From: Zhengitettix transpicula
Taxonomy: Eukaryota > Arthropoda > Insecta > Orthoptera > Tetrigidae
Length of the DNA: 64,000 nucleotides
Reading direction: 5' to 3'
Assembly: GCA_037074705.1 (NCBI GenBank)
Contig: CM073591.1
Location: 62,498,897 to 62,562,896, forward strand
The position numbers and the translations under genes were made by a program. Under the pieces are notes generated by a model. It saw only the letters and a list, made by a program, of their open reading frames with translations, ran no database searches and was not told the origin of the DNA. Shown here piece after piece: positions 13,619-25,574 of this stretch (its first letter is position 1; the number at the start of each line of letters is the position of its first letter).

Positions 13619-15367
13619 GAACTCTCTGTTGATTATAAACTTGTATTAATAATTGCGTATACGAGAATGAATTTTTCTCAAAATTTATGCGTTTAATTGC
13701 GAAACACAAGACTCTTATTTATAATTTTACGGGTTTTAAAGTGAGGCGTTACCTATGTTTCTACGATGAAAATTCCCGATTATACAATAACCCTACATTT
13801 TATTTACTACACTAAATTATTTTTAACGAAATTTCGCGCTTTCTGGAACAAAAGATGAATCGTATTTGATGAAACTTAGAATGGAATGGAGCTTTATTTT
13901 ATATTTTGTGAAAACAGAAATTTATGAAGTTGATCCTGATTCGATTTGGGACCCCAAAAGTTCAATTTTATCTGGTAAAAATTACAAGATGTCCATTTTG
14001 GAAGAATTTAGTTTGCATATATGACTTAAATATGTTCGTGGATAAAACATCGAGTACTGAGGAAGTTATCTGTATAATTTAATTTAAACCTCCGGAAACA
14101 CTCAATTTTCCATGATTTGGTGATTTTCGAGGTAAACAAATTTAAGCGAACAGTAGTGTGTAGCCTGTTCATAGGTGAGAGGTGGGGCTGATAATGGTCC
14201 TGGCCACCTGGGCAGAATCAAGAGCAATTTATATCTGCTATCCCAATGCTAATGCGGGATTTTCTGACGGAATACTAATTGTGATGAATGTTTTGGATGT
14301 GATTAGAATGGAGTGAAATACTTCGTGACCTGTGTCAAACGTTGGTCAATAATGCACCGTCTATCTCCTGTGAAATACAAATGGCGTTGGCGTGCGTGTT
14401 ATCCCTTTGAGATGTTAATCGTAATTTAACGCATTATTTCGTAACAGACAAATTGACGTATCATGTATAAGGATTAAAAACAGGTTTGTTCCCAGCAGTC
14501 AGATATATTCGCTAAGTTAAAAAATAAAAATATTTCAAAAAATGGTTAAGTAAGAAATATTTTGTATTTGAACACGATTTTGCTAGTTTATGAATAAACT
14601 TATAATAAAGTTAAAAATCATTAAATTCAAGAATGAACTTTCGTGCGTTATCTTTCGTCACGTTACGTCAAGGAACATGTTTGCAGTTAAGTGGAAATTT
14701 ACAGTAATTTTTTTCGATTGGCATTGTGCATAAATATTTCCTAGATCTGTATGTGGTCTTATACTTGGCTTTAGTACTAATTAAATAATTGTTTGCCACG
14801 TTCATTTGGCATTTTCATGTGGTATTATTTAGAAAATAATTAAATGTATAAATGACGCGTTTTGAATTATGAGATTATAAAAATATATAATATGAGGTAT
14901 GAATTCTACTTAATAAATTATATCAGGAACGTAAATACTACTTTACATTATTATAATATTTACAGGTTATCAATAACAGAGCAATCAGATTGAATTCAAT
15001 AAAATTTTGTTTATAAATAAACCTGCTAAAATGTTGAAAAAGAAAAGTGTACTTATACGAAGCTGGGAACGTAGAGTAAAAATGATTTATTAAATGAGGT
15101 CAAAATATTTCTTCACTAAAATTATTATACTGACTTATATTATAATGTAAGTTGTACGTTCAGAGCGACATGTATTCAATAGTTTCTTTTATTTATAATA
15201 AAAGTTTGGCGACACCAATCATTTTTTAAATCATATTTTTAATTAAGACTCAACCAGATTTTCTTTATTGAATTTGAGCAATCGTATTATAAATTCTATT
15301 ACATACGCCAAACCACATATTTTGAAGTGATGTATGAGCGTGTATTTTAAAATAGTGTTGTGTTCGC
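13619..15367. other. AT-rich stretch, nothing recognised
   Basis: No gene, tRNA or shared repeat recognised. A less AT-rich patch lies at about 14160-14420 without a usable ORF. Confidence 0.5.
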
Positions 15368-15375
15368 ATTCCTTC

Positions 15376-15621
15376 TTATAACTTCGTATTCTGCCCAGGT
15401 TTTCTGAGGGCAGTCATGTGTGCAGAATGTGCTGCGAGGTTCTTGGATATGCTGGCTGCTCTTTGCAAAAGTTGAGTATGGTGTCGCAGAGCGATGATTT
15501 GAGAGAGCGTGTCTCCATAACATTTCTGAATATCTTTAGCGGTAATGGCTGAATTATTTCGCGCACGGAAGGGCAAGCAGGCGAACTCACAACGGTTACT
15601 GCTGTTGCACTTCCACCGCAC
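15376..15621 (-). other. Unassigned exon-like ORF (minus strand)
   Basis: An 81-codon open frame on the minus strand in a GC-richer island. Its upstream edge (15621 and higher, minus sense) reads TTTTCTATTCTGCAG, a good splice-acceptor-like sequence with a pyrimidine tract and CAG. The frame ends in a stop just before AT-rich sequence. In the annotated frame the peptide is basic and Ser/His-rich (for example RHHTQLLQRAASISKNLAAH). A second frame is also open for most of the length, so the phase is uncertain. I do not recognise a family. It could be a terminal exon of a host gene or an old element fragment. Confidence 0.25.
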
Positions 15622-15967
15622 TGCAGAATAGAAAATGCAAGTCAGATCCGATGTTGTAAAGAGAACAGATGTTCATACGAATGTATTATTTAAAAAGCTA
15701 ACAATAGTCATATATTAGGGTTGCACAGACGCGAGGACTTTAAATGCGAAACCAGTTGCGCTTCCTGCCTTGGAAATTTTCTGGCAGCGCCCACATGACT
15801 ATGGGAACTCTAACTTTATAATCTCTCTCTTTAAGAGACTGAGAGGCCTCTTCGGGGTTGTGTGTTTTAGGGTTCAAAATATTTAGCCACTAAGAATATA
15901 TTCCTTTGTACAAGTTACTTTTTAATTCTATAAAAATGGAAGCTTGTAATAATTTTATTAACTGAAT

Positions 15968-16444
15968 CTAAAATAATGGCGGAGAAATATAAAGCACATG
16001 CAATGGTGCCCACAAGGTGGGAGCAGAAATAGCACCTAGAAACTTCGCGAAGTGACCCTTAGAAAGCCATGGAAGGCGAAGATTCTTTGAAATAGGGGTA
16101 GGAACTTGGCTCAAGGGAGTTGACGGTGGTGGCTTGAGAAGCGCTTGTGTTTGACAGTTGGTGAAATTAATTTCGCAAGTACACGCGGTTTTGGTCGCAA
16201 TCTGGAGAAGCCTCCATAGGAGATTGTTATGAAGTTCATGTGCAGCCTGAGGAGGGTGACTACAGATATATATACTCAGTACTCGACTACATTCGAGTTT
16301 TCGTATGCAACCACTCACGAAGACGCCGACCATGATCCCGGTGTAACGCTGAATTTCGAACCAACTAATTGGATTTTTATTCCCCGACCCGGTTGCCTGA
16401 AATGATACAGAGCTGCCCATAAAAGATCGGTACTGTAAATTCAC
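15968..16444 (-). other. Unassigned 158-codon ORF (minus strand)
   Basis: The longest ORF outside repeats whose family I cannot name. The predicted peptide starts MNLQYRSFMGSSVSF, contains a Cys-containing central stretch (YICSHPPQAAHELH, then ACTCEINFTNCQTQ) and a Pro/Ser-rich C-terminal part. No signal peptide, clear membrane segment or catalytic motif is convincing, and no flanking splice sites were confirmed. The local base composition is less AT-rich than its neighbours. It could be part of an unrecognised repeat, a UTR, or chance. Confidence 0.2.
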
Positions 16445-19400
16445 GTGTATGTCTTTCTGTAATGATTATTTTAGTACTGTCAAGTGCTGTAATAGTAAAT
16501 AATAGTTATTGTTTTACGTTTTTTCGAATTTGTTTCCTTGTGAGACCCATCAATAACAGTGGGGCTAGTCTCATGCTGAAATGGGCTGATGTAAATTGTA
16601 TTGTACTGTCAATATTGTACCATTGTTGGAAGTGTAGGGTTTTGTGTTACATTAATTCTGGAAATTTGATTCTTATTATTTAGTTATTTGGTACATATAA
16701 GAAACTGTAGAAGCACTTAATAAAAGAACGCAAAAATACTAAACGGTAAAGTTTGAACCGCATTAAAGTAAATAAGGTGATTTAGTTTTGGATTTATAAC
16801 ATATCCACCATTTAATAATGCCAAATTAAAGTAGAATATGAATAAAATCCAAATTGTGTGTAATGAGAAAATTAACTATTAATTATTACCAAAATCTTAA
16901 GAGTATTTAAAATGTCCGCCAAAAAGCTTCATTATGGTATATTTTATCATGTAACGCGCTTAAACACTTGGTATTCACATCTTTACGTGATAAGAAGTAA
17001 TATTGAATTTTTAAAAATTATAATTAGTAAATGAAATCATTAATATTTTTATTATTTGAAAATTAATTTAATAATTCCGTTATGTCTAACGTTACTAGAA
17101 GTAAGAGACATGTCTCCTGATATAAATTATAGCTGTCACATGGAGTGCTAAAATCTGTAGTTACACACTCGTGACAACATAACAATGTATGTGGAGCGCA
17201 GGCTCTGAGTAGGTGCTGAGCTTTTCTTGTGGAGTGAATTGAAGTTGGTGCGTCATCGGCAGGAGAGAACCTTAGAAAATAGGTACACAGATCAATTGGC
17301 CAATGGTTTCCTGGGTGTTTAATACTTGTAGTTGTCACATAAAGGCGACAGTGTTTCGGATTCACCCAGGATAATAGCAATTGCATTCGCCCCTTCCTTC
17401 ATAAAAAAGAGAACTCCGCTAATAATTTGAATTCTCAACTGTACTTTTCCACCAACTCAAATGGCATCTCCGAAGCAATTAATTCTATAAGCTCTTAGCT
17501 AAAAAACTGTTTCATGGACCCAATCAAACTTATATCATTGGATATGGCCACATTTATCGCTTTTTACACCCTTCACAAAAAACTTCTGCGTGACAATTGG
17601 ACACGTTAACTTAAATACATGTTTCTTTATTTGTGATATTTATACACTTAGCAAGGTATTTCCTTATTAATATTCATTACTAATATGAATAAAACTATAT
17701 AGCAACTAAAAGAAAATAAGTCATCAACTCTTGAGATATGTGCAATTGTACGTTCTTTTTCTTACGCCGTTTGCCTTCCTGTCTGCCTATAACGTCTCTA
17801 TATAACGTCTCGGGAAAGCGATACCCTCATGGACAGTCCCGTTAAATTATACTTCCCGCTGCTCTCCATCCAAACACACTCGTGTGGTGCGAAAATCGTG
17901 GACATGAGAGAAACCATCCTGGCTAACTTGAGGAATCCATTTTCGAAAACTATGTTCCGGATATATGGTAAAATACGATTATAATTGTCTTACAGACATT
18001 ATAATATGGTAACAGATACATTTGACAGGGATGTCAGATTTTGAAAAGAAAGCTCGAAAGGGGTAATTAATGGCTTACAGATAAAGAACTCTGTTGAACC
18101 TTGACTTTCTCTGAATCACATCAATTAAGCGACGTAATTAATTACATGCACACGTACAACGTTTAAATAAAATTATCTCCGCTTTATGGTTAGTTAGGCA
18201 ATCTTAATTGCATTGCTGGGCGCTCTTAAGTCATTTATACACCAGGACCGGTGAAAGAATAACTGCTGATAACTTAGACAGAGGTATAAATGAATTCATA
18301 CGCTATATATTAGATGAATGTTTCAGTTGACATTTTCTATTTATTCGGGAACATTTTTAGGATATTAGTGTAACGTAACTTTTGAAAAGATCTGTTTCAA
18401 CAATCTTTCGAGTTTACTCACAAGACTTAAAAACGTGTTTTAATACAAATTATTTGTTGATCAGTTACGTCGAATAAATAAATAGATTAAATAATCGCAT
18501 TTAATATACATATTTTAATTGTTTTTTTTTCATGAAAATTAATATTAATTTTATCACTACTGTGAACATTATTTCAATGAAGACCAGAGATATTGATAAG
18601 CCATTCTTTGATGGCCACTTATTATCTGAATTTTGAATAGTTTAGAACTTAACTATAAATAATGTTTTCATAAATATCGAAAAATGTAAGGAAGTAATCG
18701 TGGAATTAGAATATAGTTGCAGCTAAAAAAAAACTAAGGTGACATACGTTACACAATTCTCAGTTGGAATAAGTGAAATGCTTAAAATTTGAAAGCAGGC
18801 CAGGCCATACAAACTACTACTTCAGTTAAATAATTGCGCGTGTGATTTTTTATTTTTTTAAAAAATTAACTTTATAAATTTATTTTTAGCTGTTTCTTTG
18901 TTTGTATGTAATGTAAAATTAGTTTACTATACGAAAGGAGGATAAAATATTCATAGCGCACAGTTTTCATGCCATTAGAAGCAATTGGTTTGCTATTCAC
19001 TTAAGCCTGTTTCCAAAGAAATATAATTTATAAACTTCAAAAAATTTATTTAACCCAAATCTTTGGATGTTAAAATTATGTAATAATACTTTTCTTACCT
19101 CAAAACAAACAAAATTATTGAATTTCGAAAATGAAGTTGAGTATATTCCTTTTTTATTCCCTAATTTGAAAAAGTTAATTACTACATAGGTTTTATCATG
19201 TAAGCATGTGTTCATGTATGCGCTACATACAATAGATTACATTACGTTAAGATCAATACTATCGTTAATCATGATACTTTACTTGTTCGAGGACGACATT
19301 CGTATCAGTTTAAACTTAAAGTTAACAAACAATACGTTTATGAATATATTCAATTAATTGTAAGCTGAAATTTGTAAACCTCTTTCATTTAAATTAACGA

Positions 19401-21129
19401 TTACTATTTTTGATATTTGAAAGATTGAATCACCCATGAACTATTTAAAAAAATTATTTATTATAAGTTAATGTGATCGGTATGAGCTATATTTGACTAC
19501 AAGATAATAATAGCAAATGTTCTGAACAGGAATCTAGAAAGTAAAAATTGTTTTGAAGATTAAAAATTAGCATTCGACGAGAAAATAACAATTATTAGAA
19601 TAAAATTTGGGTTTTATAATTGGTAATTAACTATATATAATTCAAAATAAGGGAAATGAATTCTGTATAGCGTATCGTATATTTTTCATAATTAACGTTC
19701 TTTTCAATTAGTTAGTTCGCTACTGTCACAGATTAATTAAAAAATTAAATTGTATTACCCAACCGGTCATTACTTGGATAAAGTTTGGTCTTGAAAAGTA
19801 TTTTAACGTATTTCATGTTAATTTACATATAACAGGCGTCAACATACCAAAGAACAATTGTGTATATGTTGTATTATATTAGTTGCTATTCAGATTTGAA
19901 CAGATTTTTATTGGTGGTGAATATTTCGATAATAATTGCCTATAACCATGATTATATAAACAAACTGTAAATGTATAATAATTCGTTATGCGTCAAAAAA
20001 TGATACTAAATTACGGAGTTCATGTGCAATCGAGTTGGCTGTTGGGTAAGCTCGGGTAATTATAGAAAGCATACGTTAGTTTTGAATGCTTGTTTGAAAT
20101 TAATAGATGTTTTGCTCAGTAAATTCAGAACTGAGCAATGAGACAATAATATTAAGTCACATAAGAAACCACACGATAGAGGATCAAACACAGGATATGC
20201 TAATAAAAACCCGTCATTAAACAATTTAGCTTGAAACGAAACGGTCTTCTATAAGCAGATATTGTAAATGTATTCTTTGAACTCGGTGCCTAGTGTGTCT
20301 TTTGGAATAGTTCAAAACAATTAGTAATATATTATCAGAGCATTAGTATATATAAAATATTACTGTTACGTAAGTAAGGTGCGAACGATACTTTGGAGTG
20401 TTGAAAAATAATATTAAATCGCCGGTCACGTAAACAAATTTATTGATTGTAAACTATAGTAATAGATATTCGAATATGTGTATATGCGTGTTAATTTCGT
20501 ATTAATTTTCCTATATTAACCGGTAATTGGCCTATGCTACCCACTGTTATTAGTAACACGAGTTCGAAATTTGATCGCAATGCAAAACGCTCCTGGCGCT
20601 GTGCTTTACATATGCGTGTCAAATTGTCATAATTCCACCAAGAAACTACGTCTAACATTACACGTTCTCTCACGTGAGAGAAATCTGAAATTGTGGGCAA
20701 TTGTGAAGTTGTAGGAACTGACATCAACATCATAAAGTCTTTGAAGTAAGAGACTTTATGTTAGACGAACTCTTCTTAAACATAATATAGTGAATAAGAG
20801 GTCAATGAAGTGCAGTTTACTATCAGATTCACTCAATGTATTTTTGGCTTATTTGGTCGCATTAGTTTCTCTTAATTAAATTTTGTATTATAATTGATTA
20901 AACCCTTTTTTAAAACAGTCGCATATAAAATTTTTATTTCAATCTAAATTACAATAAAATGTGAATAGTCAGTCAAATTTTTACATATATTGGTTGACTT
21001 ATTCACTGTACGTTACAGTTGTTGATTATAATTAAAATGTTTCGTTACACGTTGATGGTGCAACCGGTCCATGTTGGTTAATGGAAGTACGTGAATTTAC
21101 GCTTTATGGGTTCACTTGTCTATACTTGT
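16445..21129. other. AT-rich stretch, no recognised gene
   Basis: Mostly AT-rich. A patch at about 17060-17400 contains a 107-codon minus-strand frame, and 20491-20733 contains an 80-codon minus-strand frame with palindromes beside it. Neither has a family signature. No shared repeats were identified. Confidence 0.45.
20665..20682. repeat. Perfect 18-bp palindrome
   Basis: TTCTCTCACGTGAGAGAA is self-complementary and centred on CACGTG, an E-box core. A second inverted pair (TAAAGTCT / AGACTTTA) lies nearby at about 20731-20757. This is seen directly; any regulatory meaning is inference. Confidence 0.6.
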
Positions 21130-21466
21130 TTATTAAAAACGATAAAGGACTGTATGGATTATATTATTAAAAAGGGTGTAATAATTATAATATTAATAGT
21201 AATATAATATTAAAAATTGAAGTCTTTCCGGTTTAATTGTTCTATAAACAGTTCTCAGTTTTCACACGGGTATAATATATTTAAGCGCAACGTTTCGACG
21301 TCATCTTCTAGGCCTAGAATAATTCTCGCCTAGAAAATGACGACAGAGCTTTCAGTCGTCGAAACGTTGCGTTTAAATATATTATACCCGTGTGAAAAAC
21401 GAGAATTGTTTATCGAATAATATAATACCTTAAATTTTTTATCGTTTTTAATAAAATTTGTATTTA
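21130..21466. repeat. Long foldback (inverted repeat)
   Basis: The left arm (from TATTAAAAACGATAAA at 21131 to TCTTCTAGGC near 21312) is complementary to the right arm (GCCTAGAAAA near 21328 to TTTTTAATAAAATT near 21465). The innermost arms share TTTCACACGGGTATAATATA and AACGTTTCGACG. The left arm carries an extra segment of about 75 bp. The right arm keeps a GACGAC...GTCGTC stem that is collapsed in the left arm. The spacer at the apex is only about 15 bp. No ORF. The CGAAACG block resembles the 3' part of a hammerhead core, as in Penelope-like elements. Confidence 0.8.
21328..21366 (+). ncRNA. Degenerate hammerhead-like motif in foldback
   Basis: A 6-bp stem GACGAC (21339-21344) / GTCGTC (21355-21360) abuts GAAAC (21361-21365) directly, as stem II abuts GAAA in hammerhead ribozymes. 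The upstream strand CTAGAAAATGAC would be CTGAAGATGAC in an intact core, so it carries at least two changes. Activity is unlikely; ancestry is plausible. Confidence 0.3.
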
Positions 21467-22334
21467 ATTAATGCAGCTAGGATGACTAAATGTAGTTTTG
21501 GTTATATATATATTAATTATAGTGTGCGTTTTTAAAATCCTTAACTGTTTTAGTTTTAACATTTCTATTCAAATAATTCGGCAAACCAAAATTTTTAAAA
21601 CAAATGGTCATTCTAAGGACGTGTATAAAATTACCCCAAATTTATTTTGATAATGGTTTCTAAATTTGTAAAATATTGCACAATAATTACAGAATTAAAG
21701 TTCAGATATATTTTATTAATGAAAATGTCGATGAAAAATGCTACATGAAGTTACTTTTAAACAAATTTGATCATACTCAATTATTTGTACCATTTAGCAT
21801 GTAACACAGATTCTGAGTTTTAAATGAGGACACAATTTTTTTTTTACATGATAGACTAATCGGATCTTCTGCTTTACGGTGCAAGAAGTCGAGTAAAGAA
21901 GTTCGCAATGCAGAGATCCTTCAATATTTACAGAGTTGCGGCAGTCTGCAGACTCCTTCAAAGGATTCGTGGACATCAGTATGCAGTCACTTGAGTGCCT
22001 CTCTCTGTTGGAAAAATACTGCAGCAAAAACGTGAACATCGGCGATATGGCCAATTTATTTAATAACTTAATAAATAGATTGTGTTAAAAATAGTAAATG
22101 GAATTAGAATTTTTGAGTCAAATTTCCAATAATGTTTAAAGTTACGTCAAAATAATACTGTTTTCATTTACGTGATATTGCCATAACTACATCACCGAAC
22201 TGCCACCGGCCAAACTGACTATTTGCAGATTAAATAAATACTTTTGTTCAGTCTATATATCACAACATTCGCTCCTCTAAAATAACCTCACGTTGACCGC
22301 TAACCTCAGGCATAATCACGGACTACATACATTA
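21467..22334. other. AT-rich spacer before Penelope-like remnant
   Basis: No gene recognised. A minus-strand frame of 86 codons (21794-22054) is without signature. The last part (about 22200-22334) may belong to the Penelope-like remnant but is too decayed to align. Confidence 0.45.
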
Positions 22335-22690
22335 CCACAGAAAAGTTCAAATATTCACCATCATCAACGGACACAAAGACAATCGTTTCACTACCAATGT
22401 TTTTTATAAAATTAATTGTTCAAATTGTGACTTTCGTTATATTGGCCATCAAAAATTTATTTAAATACTAAAATTAAAGAGCATAAATCTAATTTAAATC
22501 TGTCAACATGAAAACACAATCCTATCACTTACCATTGTATAAAATTCATTCATTGTTTCTAATTGTCAACACATCTGTTTAGACAGAGAACCACATTATT
22601 GGAAATGAATAATGAAATGTTGTATATTAAAAATCAAACAATTACTGTTAATATTAGGCATTACACGGGAAATATTAATGAGTCGTATGA
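22335..22690 (+). pseudogene. Penelope-like GIY-YIG endonuclease remnant
   Basis: The plus strand at 22405-22449 reads YKINCSNCDFRYIGH, matching the GIY-YIG endonuclease pattern of Penelope-like retroelements (Tyr, then Cys-x2-Cys, then YIG about nine residues on). An in-frame TAA follows at 22462. The next conserved block, TKIKEHKSN (22467-22493), carries the KEH motif expected shortly after YIG, but in a different phase, so a frameshift separates them. More open sequence (22596-22645) reads EMNNEMLYIKNQT, similar in position to the post-endonuclease tail. No reverse transcriptase domain is visible upstream. A CGAAACG block at 22851-22857 lies about 400 bp downstream. Recognition rests on short motifs seen by eye. 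Confidence 0.55.
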
Positions 22691-24079
22691 TGTTTTATTT
22701 TAAATTCTTTGAACCTTCTGTATTATCAACTTAAGGACGTATTTATTTCTACTATTTTTAACAGACGTTAATTTCTATGTAATATTTATATTATTGGAAA
22801 TGTTTTAACGTAAGTCGAATTACTTTCTGGCGTCTTTTTGTGAATGTAGGCGAAACGTGTATCATAAAATTTCTCCCCGCTGATCAGCTACAGTGGAAAC
22901 TTTCTGTCGGGAAATATAGTTGGTAGTTCTATGTGGGACCGTCAGACTAGCATCATGTTTGAATATTAGGAAAAATAGAAAACACGCAACCTTATTGGAC
23001 CGTTTGCATATTAATTTACGGAGAAGCGACCACATCGACCGTTGGATTGCCAAATGTGCACCAACTGCTCTTAAAAGTAGTTCTGAAGAATAAAAAAATT
23101 GGAATGTCGTTGGGTTAAATATATTAAGATTAATGAACATAATTCTCAGAAATAAAGGTTTGCAAACAAATACACCATTCACTAATCCGCGATATGAAGT
23201 CTGTAGAAGTCGATCTTCACGATACGAAAATACATATGTATGAAATATGTATGCAAAGAAGGCTGCAATAATGTAGCTAAATGGTACTGTGTCTTACTCG
23301 ATTAGGTGCTGCAATTTATGTTTTCTACCAATTATTATAACTACAAACATGAAACGTGAACTCTTATAGGCGCGTGTGTTCTTTGTCCGCTGCGTGGCAG
23401 TGGAATGTCATGCGTGACCTGCCTTTGTCGTCTAGGGAATAGCGAGGTCTTGTGAAAATGACAAAAAATAGAAATAAGAGAGAGGCACGCGGTTGCGACC
23501 TTTATTTTCCCTTTCTGACACATATGTCACGCCAGCAGAAGAAAGAAGGAAAGTTATTTTGACTCTTGAGAGATGGAGGCATAAGAGGGAGACGCCGAAA
23601 GCACAGAACGGAATGAAGACGACAAAGAAGACGAGATAAGGGTTGCTCACACGCATTCAAAACCCGCTGCCAAACATTTCATCAATGTTTGCTGACTACG
23701 TGACTTTTGTATGCAGAGACTGTTTTGACAAACATGATCCTGCGCCGTCTAGGAATCGACCTAGTGATTGAATTTCATTACTAGCCATAAAATATTTATT
23801 TTCTTGTGATAAAACAGTTTTCTGCGAATAAACATCGAACGCCCACAGTTCTTATAATGCCCAGCAACAGAGTTTAGAGAAATATTATACTCAGTTCGGT
23901 GAATATTTTGAATAACTACGAGATGACCTGATTTTATTCGTTTGAATTATTTCACATGATATCTAAGCTATATAAAGGAAAGTCCACTAATCCTAGAAAG
24001 TTTAAAGAAGAGGAATACCTAAAGATGACGTCCACACAGAATTTGGAGGCTAGATTGTAGTCGAAGGTGATGACCACGG
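22691..24079. other. Spacer, no recognised gene
   Basis: The first 170 bp may be the 3' end of the Penelope-like remnant, since GGCGAAACGTGTATC lies at 22850-22864. A less AT-rich patch at 22860-23700 holds minus-strand frames of 106 (22862-23182), 60 and 74 codons, none with a family signature. Confidence 0.45.
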
Positions 24080-25481
24080 AGCATAAACCGGATAAAATGC
24101 ATGCCATAATTCTGGACGCTGTTGCAAGTTTAAATACAGATGAGTACCTAATAGGTTTAGCTAATATTATTGACCCCCATCAGAATTAAGTACATCTCTA
24201 AAATAGCCAATTCCAGAATATGCGCATTTCTAAGATCTTAGGAGGATGTCGAAAACCTAATAAAAGTTAATAAATCAAGGGTGAGATGGTTAATATAAGA
24301 CCTATAATGCAAAAATACTGCCGTGTAATCTTGTCAAATATATGCCCAGTTATCCCTAAAGAGATTATTGTGCTAGAACTAGAAAAGCTAAATATAATTC
24401 CAGATTCTAAAATATCGGATATTAGAATAAGTACTCGCGACCGAAGATTTTCTCACATTAAAAGTTTCAGAAGACAATTCTTCATTAACCCGGATAAGCT
24501 AAATTGCCTTCCGGATTCGATAATGGTGCAATATGAAGACACTAGCTGTAGGGTGTATCTAGCAGCGGAGAACGAGAACTGCTATCACTGTAAAAGTCCC
24601 GGTCATATCGCGATAAATTGTCCTAATAGAGATGCAATACTAAAGAATAATCTGACTGCAAATGAAAATTATGACAAAATTCAGTGTAAGAACCCGGCGC
24701 CCGCAATTCAAATAAGCAACCCTCAAAAAACGGACATGGATAATTCACAACTGACAAACAAAAAAAGAACTGCATCTACGAGTTCGACGAGCCAAGCTGA
24801 TAAGGAAGACGTCAGTAATCCTGAACAGAAGACAAGCACTAATCCACCCAAGAAAACAAAACAAAACATTCAGGATCATAAATATAAGGCGCTTAGTCAA
24901 TCATTAGGTCCGCTAAAAATATTATATGGCGAAGAAACCAGTGCTCCACCTATTCTTTGGAACAGTTAAAGACTCATACTAAATGCTACGGACTCAAAGA
25001 ACCCAAGAACCATTATTAGAGATTACCAGATATCATCTACATCATTCATAAATGTATTGGACTCTTTGTACCCACACTTAAATGATAAAACGGCAAAAAG
25101 TAGAATAAAAAGGCTCGTAAATTTAGTCAAGAAACAAGAGAGTGATTCATATTCAGAAGCAGGCGCCTCCTCCTAATAAAGCAGACAATGACTACAATAT
25201 GGTGGAATCTGCAACAGTCGCAGCTTCAAATAAGTTAATATAATTAATTATCCTATTATTATGATAAATAATTAACAAATGTGAATTGAAAAATGTAAAT
25301 GCAAGAAACCTACATTTTGAAATGTATAATTAATTTTTCAAACTGTTCAAGTGTATGTATCGTATTGGAATCAATGTGAATCGCAGCATACTTACGTAAA
25401 CAAGAACTATTTGTAATTTATTTATGGGTCGTGAATGACCAAGTTGTTAACGCGTCCATTATAAACTTTTAATAATAATAA
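24080..25481 (+). mobile_element. LINE remnant (I/Jockey-like), ORF2 missing
   Basis: A gag-like ORF1 remnant (about 24080-25176) is followed only about 250 bp later by a 3' end. That end reads GGGTCGTGAATGACC ... AACGCGTCCATTATAAAC and an (AAT)n tail at 25471-25480. TAA/AAT-repeat tails and a GAATGACC...AACGCG 3' UTR are what I associate with I-clade non-LTR elements. Full elements carry a reverse transcriptase ORF2 of several kilobases between these parts, which is absent here. A start MTTIWWNLQ just after ORF1 (about 25190) may be the first codons of ORF2. The element is therefore an internally deleted copy, by inference. Confidence 0.65.
24286..25176 (+). pseudogene. LINE ORF1 (gag-like, CCHC zinc knuckle), broken
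   Basis: The open frame 24286-24969 (227 codons) has an N-terminal alpha/beta RNA-binding-like region (around ILSNICPVIPKEIIV, then RISTRDRRFSHIKSFRRQFF). A zinc knuckle CYHCKSPGHIAINC follows (about residues 98-111, pattern C-x2-C-x4-H-x4-C), then a basic Ser/Thr/Lys-rich tail. A TAA at 24967 interrupts it, but the same phase stays open through FINVLDSLYPHLND to a second TAA at 25174-25176, so the first stop is probably a nonsense mutation. Upstream, the same phase reads MHAIILDAVASLNTD (24097-24141) before a stop at 24187, followed by a frameshifted block ISKIANSRICAFL. The true N-terminus is therefore also broken. In intact elements this protein binds element RNA as the gag-like partner of ORF2. 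Confidence 0.8.
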
Positions 25482-25574
25482 AAAATTATTTCACATATTT
25501 CCACGCTTGTTGTAGTATATTATATTTTTTTAATTATACACATAAAGCGAAGAATACAAAAGATTTTATTTTAA
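25482..25574. other. Short AT-rich spacer
   Basis: AT-rich sequence between the LINE tail and the start of the long Rep-B copy, ending in an AGATTTTATTTTAA stretch that resembles the T-rich end of Rep-B itself. Confidence 0.5.
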
